NCBI GenBank assembly: GCA_027604705.1
Contig: JADHYV010000025.1
Location: 62,001 to 126,000, forward strand
From: Allomyces arbusculus
Lineage: Eukaryota > Blastocladiomycota > Blastocladiomycetes > Blastocladiales > Blastocladiaceae
Reading direction: 5' to 3'
Length of the DNA: 64,000 bases
A program made the translations under genes and the position numbers. The notes beneath the pieces were generated by a model. It searched no databases, had not been told where the DNA came from, and worked only from the letters and a program-made list of their open reading frames with translations. Every line of letters starts with the position of its first letter. The stretch's first letter is position 1. Below are positions 55,956 through 64,000 of the stretch, in pieces.

Positions 55956-57603
55956 TTACTTGCCGTTGACCAAGCTCTCCGTCGGGTTGCGAATCAACGC
56001 CGGCAACGCCGCCACAAACTCCTCGACCGACATCTGCTGTGCGACCGCGCACTCGGCATACACAAGCGCCTCGTCTTGCTTGTTGCGGTCCATGTTCGCC
56101 GTAGCTCGCGCCGCGGCAACACGGTACGGCGCGACAATCAACACCCGCGCGAGCCGGGACTGGTCGGCCGACGATCCCGTCTCCTCCTGGATTAGCGTCG
56201 ACTGCGACTCGACGCGGCGCATCTTGGTCGCGGCCGGCGCCGTTGCGGGGGAAGGCGACGTGCGCTTTTGTCTCAACCGCGTCGGCGTGTGATCGTACTG
56301 CGGTGGCGCCGCGACCGGCGCGGGACTCGCGTCCGATGCCGCTGCCGCGTAGTCGGCCGACGTGCGCGTCTTGGACCGCGTCGTGCGCGGTTGCCCCCCA
56401 GAGACGCGCGCGCCGCCGCGACGGCCCCTGCCGGCGTACGCGCCGGTGCGTGGCGTGGGCGTGGCGACAGCCGGAGAAAGCGAGGGAACGACGGGCGCGG
56501 GGATGATGGGGGTAGGGATGATAGGAGCAGGCACGACCGACGAGTCCGAGGCCGCGGGAACGGGCGTTGTCCCTGCCGGAGCGGGCGAGGGAGCGACAGG
56601 CGTCAGCGAGGAAGGGACCTTGGTCGTGATACCGGCTCTAGTGTGCGCGTCGCCCGCCACGTCGGCCGTGTGGTCGGCGAGCTCGTCGTGCTCGGTAACA
56701 GGCTCGTTACCATGGTGCTCGGGCGTCGACTCGCCCGAGGGCTGCCGCGACGGGGCGTTGGCGTCGGTGCTGGCCACCGCCGGCGGCCTCACGGGCTCGC
56801 CCAGCGAAGCAATGAACTCCTGATCATGGAAGCAAAGCGAATCAGTATTGGTTACTCAAGGCCAAGGTTCGAAGGTTGACGAGGCAGGAAAGTACGGACC
56901 GAGATCGCCGCCTGGTTGCGCAAAATCATGTGCGCCTCGTCGCCCTGCCCTTGGACAAACGGCGCATCGAGATTGATGGGGAGGCCGGTCTTGGCCGATA
57001 CAAACTCGGTGCGCTGCGTCGGCGGGATCGTACCGGCATGGATTTGCCTGCGGACACACACAAGACGAGGAGGAGACGACGACAGGCTGGTTAGTCGTGG
57101 CATACATTTGGCCGCGGCAAACACATTTTCCACCCGACAACGCATTGCATCATGTCACAAACTTTCGTGAAAAAGTAAGAAAAACAAGAAAAAACGTACT
57201 TGATGAGGTTGAGGACGGCGACGCTGACGAGCTGGTACTGCGGCGAGTCGCGGCGCGAGAGCAACTCGCCGGCCGCGGCCTTACCATCGGGTGCAGCATA
57301 GCGTGTGACGAGCGTCGCAATCGACCGCACCCGCATGCCCACCGACGTGGTGGAGACAGTGCGGTTCACGACTTGTGGCGTAAAGATGCGCACGGAGCAG
57401 TGCGAGAGAATGGCGTCCATGATAGGTTGCACTTGTTGCTGCAGTGCCTCGTCGGACATGCTCATATTGATGCGCGCGCAGAACTCGGGGTTTACACGCA
57501 CTTGCATGGCCACGGCAGCGAGCACCGCGCGCACGAAGCCAATGGTGATGAGCGCACGGTCGGTGTTGGTCGTGTGCGTCGTACTGGGCGTGGAAGGGGT
57601 CAT
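55956..57603 (-). CDS. Unrecognised protein with conserved-looking N-terminal helical domain and basic Ala/Pro-rich C terminus
   Basis: Exons on the minus strand 57603-57200, 57047-56900 and 56819-55956 (introns 152 and 80 bases) give 471 residues. Residues 15-180 look globular: ALITIGFVRAVLAAVAMQV, EALQQQVQPIMDAILSHC, MRVRSIATLVTRYAAPDGK, YQLVSVAVLNLIKQIHAG and HMILRNQAAISEFIASL. The C-terminal half is Pro/Ala/Thr-rich with GYAGRGRRGGARVSGGQP-like and TRLRQKRTSPSP basic patches, which could contact nucleic acid, and ends in a helix EDEALVYAECAVAQQ region followed by EEFVAALPALIRNP. No signal peptide or membrane helix. I do not recognise the family. The three exons join in frame with good splice signals, so a real gene is likely. 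Confidence 0.65.
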
Positions 57604-60600
57604 GTTGGCAGGCAAACTGGACAATGGATGCTGGTTGCTTTGTGGGTTGAGTTGGGTGGGAAAGGAAAAGTGGCGGCGACGATTGCGACACTTGAGGCAC
57701 ACTTGAAGACTCGCCGAAACGGGTGTTGTACGTCAAGTCGATGAGAGTGCAGAGAGTACGAGCAACCGTCTTTGATGGCGACGTTGTCGAGAAAAGGTGA
57801 GGACGGGATGCAGGGTTGGTGGGAGAGAGAGAAAGAGAGACAGGATGCGCGACCGACGGATGCGCAGCTTTTTGGTCATGTCTCTTGCGCAGTCTTGCGC
57901 TGTCGTGGTTGGTTGAAGCCTTAACGAACAAACATCGACCGATCGCATGCCTGGCCTGGTTGGCTTGGCTGGCTGCTGCTGCTGCTGCTGCTCATCATCG
58001 TCTCTGCCCACGCATTGCGCTGGTCGGTCTCGCCGCTGATGTTTGTTGGTTTCCTGCTGCAAAACACACTCGTCGCCGCGACCAAACCTGGACGACCCTG
58101 CTCGTCCTCCTGCTGCGGGTTCATGCTGTCCTTGCTCCGCTCCCACCGCCTCGACGATCGGGTTGAACCAAGCAATACACTACTTGAAACAAAAGCCCCT
58201 GGCTGTGCTCCCCTTCACACTTCAGAGTCAAAGCCTTTGCCTTTGTTAGACCTGATCCATGGCAACTTGCTGCCGAACATTCTATGGCTGCATGGCCTGT
58301 TGTGGCCTGGTCTGACCTGACAACAAACAGCGCTCAAGAGCCCATGATTGCCATGCACTTCACAATCCAGCTGACACTTACGCACGCCCGCGAAGAGGGC
58401 GTTGCCACCGTATAATAATTAATATTCCAGCATCGCGGTCTGTTGCAATTCGGACCGATCGCGACGGCTTGTGAACGACGTTGCGAACGCCTCTTGTAGA
58501 ACCCTTGCTCTTGCGTGCTTGCCAAGGCGTCTGATTCTTTGGGCATCCAAAACACGTGCAACTCAGCCGAACGTGCATTCAGCACTTTGAGTTCTCCCAC
58601 TTCCAGCATGGCGTTGTGCCGCTGCGCACGTTTCTTCTGTGCCTTGCTTGAAGGAAGAGCTCAGCGCAAATCCTGACATGCAGCTCATGGAAATTCCCGT
58701 GTCACAGCATTCTTATTTTGCCCAGCTGGAGCACCGTTCAGTGCTGTGCAAAAGTCGGATCCTTGCGAACATTTGCGCGCAATGTATGGAGCAGAGCGAT
58801 AAGGAACCACACATCATATCAGCGCGGCGCACCAGCTCGCTGCCACGCTCATGTCGCACGTCTTCAACAGCGCGCAGGCTGTGCGCCCCAGTGTTGCTCC
58901 CTTTCATGGTCTTGCGCAGCGCCCACTGCGGCCGCCGCCCCTGCCCACCGCACGTCGGCCTGTTTTGCCCTGCAATAAGTGTCGCTGGCCGCGCCTGTCG
59001 TCAGAAATCGGCTGAATACGCTCGAAGAAGCCGAAGAGCAAGCCCTTCAGTGATTTTCAAATTTCTAAGCGATCACGACTGATTGACGCCATTTCAAATC
59101 ACTTACTCCCCTGGCCACATCCTTACTGACAACCTGGGCACAATCCTGCACGCAACATTCATTGTTGCAGCCCAACGCCACCACCCTCTATCGTATGTCC
59201 CAGCATGCTGTCAAGGCAATCACGGCCCATTTTTATCCACCGGTTTATCATTTGCCGCCTTTAGCAAGCTAGGCATGTTTGGCGCCTGTCCCTGGAATAA
59301 CATGACGGCGCACTGAGGACACAAACAGGTGTGTTTCACAATGTTATACCTTGGAGATATTGATTTCAAATCTGCTGCTGGATCGATAATTTTCAGTGCT
59401 ACTGGGTGATTCAAAACTTTCCACGCTAATTGATAAAATGCACCATTACAGACACGAATGGAGATGAAGGATCGGGACTGAGAAAGAAATGCCTCAGACT
59501 TTTCCAGCTGGACGTGGCTTAATGTGTGATTTGGAAACGGACTCGCACGCTTGAAACCATAATATTATGTAAGGGCGCGTTTACGCTGGAAAAGTCTTTT
59601 AATCACCTGTTTCCAAATGAGGGATTCATGTGGCGTGACCATCAGAGCAATAGCCGCTTCGAAACATCGTCCTCATGGCATGACAATATCGTTTGCAAAA
59701 AAGCGCAACACTGCTAGTCAAACGTGAAACGTTCCGAGGTGAGGAAATGAGACTAACAGCCAACGACAAACACTTTTTGCGTTGATCATTGACGCTTCTG
59801 TTGGTGCAAATTTAGCGGCGGTCAGTCTCCAACTCCAGGAGTGAGTGGTCGAGCACACTTCTATACAGAACGTCATGAGGTTAGCTCAATGGAGTGTCAA
59901 CAAGTTCTGAAACCAACGAGGATTGCATGATGACGAACCAACTGCTCGTCCCCATCATTTCGCGCCAGCCAATATCCCAATGCCTGGATTGCCTGTTGCG
60001 GGAACCATCCCAGGCATGATCAAGCTCGGGTTATCGTCCTTATTTCGTGAACACTTGAGCAGCCTTGGGCAGCATTAGCGTGACAACTTAAGCGTGATGC
60101 ACGACTTTTGCAATGCACAACTGTCACGGCCATACCAAACGCTATGGGGATGCCCGATAATGCTGTGGAAACGACGACTTCCTTCTATTACACGTCGAGA
60201 GGCAGGTCGTCAGGATGCTCGTCCAAGTCAACATGCCAGTCGAGCTCACGAAGTGGAGACATCATCAGAGCCAAACCAAATGGACGCCCATGGCTGCAAA
60301 GCTTGAAGTGCGATGAGTTCATGTTTTTGACTTGATCAACGCAGCCATAAGGGGCTGTGCAACGTCTTGCTTCAGCCTGCCCTCAACATTTCTGGCAGGA
60401 ACAAATCCAAACTCTTGAGCTCATTGAGCACGACCCAGCACATTGTATCAATCTTTCCCTCTTGGCCAGTCATGCCAGTGTGCACATTCTGGCTAGCAAC
60501 CATCCCGCCAGCATCGCAAGCGGCCTAAACTACTTTCGAGACACTGTGCACGCGTCAATGATCCGTACGCAACGGTTGATCCATCATGTCCAGCGCCGAG

Positions 60601-61468
60601 TTCCAAGATTGCCATCAAGGTGTATGACCCTGAAGGTCGTGTGAATGTCACTGGAAAGCGTCAAGTCATTGACTTTGGTCATGAATCGCGCGCGTTCGTC
60701 GGCATAGCGCGGATTCGCGGTCTCAATCATGCCCTTGAGCGACGCCTTGATTTGCGCCAGGAGTGCGTCAAGCTTCATGGCATCTGCCAAACTGTTCGTG
60801 TGAGCAACCAGCTACCAGAAGATGGTTGGAGGAGAGCAGTGACCCTGATTCCTGGCCTCGGTGATGCTCTGGGCTGCAGGCAGCAAATGCGGACTTGCGG
60901 AACGACCAGCATGCGCCGCGATTGGACCAGAAGATTGATGCGCTAGTTCGCTCCGCTCATGTATCGCGTCGGAAGGTAGCCGGTGGTCGTATTTCGTCTC
61001 AGAAGGTAGCAGGTGGGCAGCGTTGCGGTCTTCTTCTTCCGTTTTTGTCGTTTTTGTTGAGTGATTTACTCTTCTGAGCGTTGATTTGTGACTCTGCCAG
61101 TGTTGGTGCGTCAGTTGTGGGTTGGAGGGGCTCTTGTTTGTCTGGGAGCCTGGACTAGGGAAACGAGATCACTGGCAAATGAGAAGACGGGCGCAATGCC
61201 TCAGTTGCTGGTGTTCAAGTCACTTGCGACAGTCCCTTTCGTCGTCGCGCTTTCAGCTAGTGCTCAAGTGTTGACGGCGTGAAAGGCATATGGCAGCGGA
61301 TGTATTTCCGTCCACGTCACTGGCTGCACAAAGATGCAGCAGACGCGCTCTGGCCGCAGCATCTTGGAACCGCTGCTGCGCGCGCACTGCAATTTGGCCC
61401 ACACCGTTGCCTGCTGCTTTTCTTACTGCCGGCACTCGTCCTCTTGCTCCACGATCCGCTTGCTCGCC
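57604..61468. other. Almost 4 kb gene-poor, AT-richer, CpG-poor stretch
   Basis: No intact gene seen. The first 500 bases contain a TGCTGCTGC run at 57972-57991 and should hold the promoter of the minus-strand gene ending at 57603. A minus-strand fragment at 60790-60600 (KLDALLAQIKASLKGMIETA and FRVIHLDGNLG) looks coding but has no partner exons I can join. The rest shows short, unsupported frames on both strands. Confidence 0.4.
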
Positions 61469-62688
61469 ATGACCGGCGCCGCTCCACCCTGCAAGACCGA
61501 CTCTGCCGCCGACATGACCGCGATGCATGCCAACCTGCCCGCCTCGGAACGGCCAAGCACCAACGAAGACCCCGACACACCCAACTTCGTTCCAACTACC
61601 GCCGGTTCATCAGCGCCGCTCTTGCCGCCTCCGCTCCCACCACGCGCCGCGCCCGTCCCGCTCCTTGCCCTCGGCCCGCGCGGTGCTGGCACGTCGACGG
61701 TTCTCAACGGCCTCATCGGCCAACGCGCTTTCCCGAACAGCGTGTCGACCCCGTCACCCGTGCACCGCACACGCACTGTCCGCGGCATGGTGTACGCAGA
61801 CGTTCCCGGCTTGTCGCGGTTCGACCCGGACATGGATCGATACAAGACGGTGCTCGATGCGGCGCTCGCCGAAATCGATGCGCCCGCGCGCGTGATTCTG
61901 GTCGTGGAGCTCGTCGACGATGTGACATTGATTACGCACAAGTTTGATTCGGTGGCGCGGGCCATGGTCAAGCGGCCGGAACCGAAATTGGTCGCGAAGA
62001 GCACGAAACGGGCGGTGCGCGCCATGGTGGATGATTTGGCGGCGCGATTCCAGGGGGTGGAGAATGGGCTCGGGTTCGTGCTGAATCGGGCCACGGGACT
62101 CGCACATGATTTGCTCGAGTTTGAAGACGACAGAGTGCGGTTGGTTGAGGGATTGACGGGGAGTACGTTGCGAATTCACCACCATTTCGAGTACACTGAC
62201 ACATGAAACTGACACCCGCGACAGGGACCTTCCCGGCCAACCACATATGCGTTGTTGCGCACGACCCACCGCCATCAGCATCGTCGTCGTCCCTGACCCT
62301 CATCCCATTCAACGACCTCCCCGCTCTCGTTGCGCGATTGCCCCCACTTTCTCCTGTCACCGAATCCTGGCTTCCCGCACCATCCACGCTCGCGATTGGC
62401 GGGCTCGTTGCCCCCGTCACGGCCGTCGTGGCACGGTCTGTGGCCGTGGGCATGCATCGCCGCGCGGCCGCATACCTTGCCACCCGCTTGGTCACGGGCA
62501 CGGCAGCTCGTGTTGCGGCGGGTGCGGCCGCGGGCGTGGCGGGCGTGGCCACGGTCGGGTCCGTGTGTCTCGGCGCGTACGGCGCCTATGAGACGGCGTG
62601 TGCCGTGGCCGAGCTGGTGCGCGAAGCGCGCGAGGAGCGCGACCCGGTGTCGAGTGGGATTCTCGAAGTGCCTGGGTCGCAAATGTAA
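61469..62688 (+). CDS. GTPase-like protein with altered P-loop and C-terminal hydrophobic region
   Basis: Exons 61469-62162 and 62225-62688 (62-base intron) give 385 residues. The central part resembles an AIG1/IRG-type small GTPase domain: LLALGPRGAGTSTVLNGLIG at about 65-84, a Thr-rich switch region, MVYADVPGLSRFDPD near 110 (the DxPG G3 motif) and ARVILVVELVDDVTL. The P-loop has Thr where the canonical GxxxxGK[S/T] has Lys, and no clear [NT]KxD motif is seen, so nucleotide binding is doubtful. Before it lies a Pro-rich leader. The C-terminal exon is hydrophobic and Gly/Ala-rich (IGGLVAPVTAVVARSVAV and AARVAAGAAAGVAGVATVG), suggesting membrane association, and ends in a charged helix AELVREAREERDP. 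Without the intron the first frame would stop at 62206. Exact family uncertain. Confidence 0.62.
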
Positions 62689-62739
62689 ATAATTATCGAT
62701 TGGTGCCAAAATCTCTGCTCTGCAAAACCATGTTATGTC

Positions 62740-63593
62740 CTACGCGGTCGGGAGCTTCTGAAACTCGGCCAGGACATCCGCCTGCCAATCCAAAAACTGG
62801 CCCGACAGATCCTTCGGCGCCTTGAGCACGAGTTGCGCGACGACATGGCCCGACACTTCCGGCGCGACCAGCGACCCTTCGTCGTGCCGCTTGAGGAAAT
62901 AGTCGTGCATGTCTTTGGGCAGCTTGCCCCCACCTTCGGAGCGAATGTGCGCCTGCATGTCTGTGTCGAGCACGCCCGGGCGCACCGACACGGCCGTCAC
63001 GTCGGGTTCCTCGGCACCGACATTGGCGGCGAGCATGTTGAGTGCGGCTTTCGACATGTTGTACGCGACCCACCCGTGGTAGGCGTTGGTCGCGGCGCCC
63101 GACGAGACGTAGATGGCGCGGCCCTTGGACGCGCGCAGGTGCGGCAGCGTGAGCTGCGTCAGGTGCAAGACCGAGAACAGGTTCACGTCGAACAGGTGCT
63201 TGACGCCGGCGAGCGGGATGTCGGCGGCGGGGCCCATTGGTTCCAGGACACTAATTTGTGGAGAACAGCGTCAGACGCGTGGCCACTTGAAGATCGGGAC
63301 AGAAAAGACAATGTGGCGTACCCAGCGTTGAACACGACGCCATCGATCCGGCCATATTTGGCCACGGTCGTCTCGACGACTTTCTGCGCGACCTTTTCGT
63401 CGACCAGGTCGCCGGCCACGAATTCGAACTGGCCCATGGGAAGCGCGTGTTGCAGGTTGCGCAGGAGATGCTCGGACCGGGCCACGCCCACGACGCGCAC
63501 TTGCTTGTTGATGGTGAACAACTCGCGCACGATCGCGGCACCGTAGCCGCGCGACGCGCCGGTAACAATCACGACTGGGTGTGCTGAGGCCAT
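62740..63593 (-). CDS. Short-chain dehydrogenase/reductase (classical SDR)
   Basis: NAD(P)-dependent oxidoreductase. Exons on the minus strand 63593-63322 and 63250-62740 (71-base intron) give 260 residues, the typical size. The Rossmann motif is VIVTGASRGYGAAIV (TGxxxGxG) at about 8-22, followed by VRVVGVARS, GDLVDEKVA, the NAG motif rebuilt across the intron (VVFNAGVLEPMG), the catalytic Ser in IYVSSGAATN and the YNMSK catalytic Tyr-Lys pair, then VRPGVLDTDMQ. The Arg in the TGASRGYG loop and ARS after beta-2 suggest NADP(H). This type includes sepiapterin-reductase-like and yeast YIR035C-like enzymes; the substrate cannot be told. Convergent with the GTPase-like gene; only 51 bases separate their ends. 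Confidence 0.93.
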
Positions 63594-63866
63594 TCTTGGT
63601 TCGCTTGCACGTGAAGGTCGTGGCAAGAAGGGACTGAGAGGGTGAATTCGTGGTGATCGTGCTGCCGTGAAACGCGGCAGAAGTTGCGGTGCTGTGTTGC
63701 GGTGGGGATCCATGTCACGACTATCAGCGAGACGTGACCGCGTCGCATACCAGCGACTGTCTAGCATCAGAACATCAGAGCATCAAATCGCTTGGCGTGA
63801 GCTTCAACCGTCGACCCTCCAACCATTGTTCTTGCCAAGCTCAAGCTCGTCGCAACGTTCCCCACC
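63594..63866. promoter_or_regulatory. Divergent promoter region of SDR and F-box genes
   Basis: The 273 bases separate two outward-facing start codons; both promoters are expected here. No element can be named. Confidence 0.4.
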
Positions 63867-64000
63867 ATGAGCGAGCAACCACGAGCCGCTCATGCGGGCG
63901 CCAGCGGCTTCCTCGACCTGAGCGACGAAGTCGTAACGCTCATTTTCCATCATCTCGACCCGCCCGACTTGGCCCAGACCATGCGCACTTGCCGCCATTT
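63867..64000 (+). CDS. F-box protein, 5' part only
   Basis: The window ends inside this gene. The first 44 residues from the ATG at 63867 contain a typical F-box start after a short leader: FLDLSDEVVTLIFHHLDPPD followed by LAQTMRTCRHF. F-box proteins tether substrates to Skp1-Cullin ubiquitin ligases. The substrate-binding domain is outside the window, so the subfamily is unknown. Confidence 0.8.
   Translation, partial: MSEQPRAAHAGASGFLDLSDEVVTLIFHHLDPPDLAQTMRTCRH

Noticed and set aside
57966-57996. TGCTGCTGC run as a coding repeat
   Set aside because: It is a short microsatellite outside any supported exon.
62203-62688. Separate small gene overlapping the GTPase-like frame by four bases
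   Set aside because: An ATGA overlap is a bacterial arrangement. A 62-base intron with GTACGT donor and ACAG acceptor joins the two frames into one gene.

Overview
The window looks like nuclear DNA of a GC-rich, intron-dense fungus. Most genes have introns of about 58-93 bases that start GTACG, GTGCG or sometimes GTTCG; a few are longer (127-257, one of 540). The gene set (SNF2-type remodeller, SGF29, PHF5A/Rds3, Sec61-gamma, eS8, MPC1, DGAT2) is that of a eukaryote with fungal features. A CABLES-like cyclin-box protein and an expanded HSPA12-like family would suit an early-diverging zoosporic fungus such as a blastocladiomycete. That placement is inference. All exon models were made by eye from reading frame, splice signals and family conservation.

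Left part, 1-8.1 kb: an AP180/CALM clathrin adaptor (minus, runs off the edge), mitochondrial pyruvate carrier MPC1 (plus), a uridine/cytidine kinase (minus) and, divergent from it, a CABLES-like protein (plus). From 8.1 to 15.2 kb lies AT-richer, CpG-poor DNA holding broken coding remnants. One of them has two domains of the ILEI/FAM3 (PANDER-like) type.

Middle-left, 15.2-25 kb: Sec61-gamma, a PH-domain protein, a tandem pair of PHF5A/Rds3 genes, a DGAT2 acyltransferase, transaldolase and a tRNA-Gly-like sequence.

Centre, 25.2-42.1 kb: the most unusual part. A head-to-head pair is present three times. Each pair is one HSPA12-like Hsp70/actin-fold ATPase (about 605 residues) and one 701-737-residue protein of a family I do not recognise, separated by 422-533 bases. 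The middle pair is inverted. Two pairs look whole. In the third the ATPase is broken and CpG-depleted while its partner is intact. Nearby are a degenerate gene and a candidate PD-(D/E)XK-fold protein.

Right part, 44-64 kb: a decayed secreted-protein gene, eS8 with a start codon isolated by a long intron, an acidic coiled-coil protein, SGF29 divergent from a SNF2/Sth1-type remodeller with QLQ, HSA and bromodomain, an unrecognised Ala/Pro-rich protein, almost 4 kb of gene-poor DNA, a GTPase-like protein with an altered P-loop, a short-chain dehydrogenase and the first exon of an F-box protein. I saw no rRNA, CRISPR array, retroelement or virus-like element.
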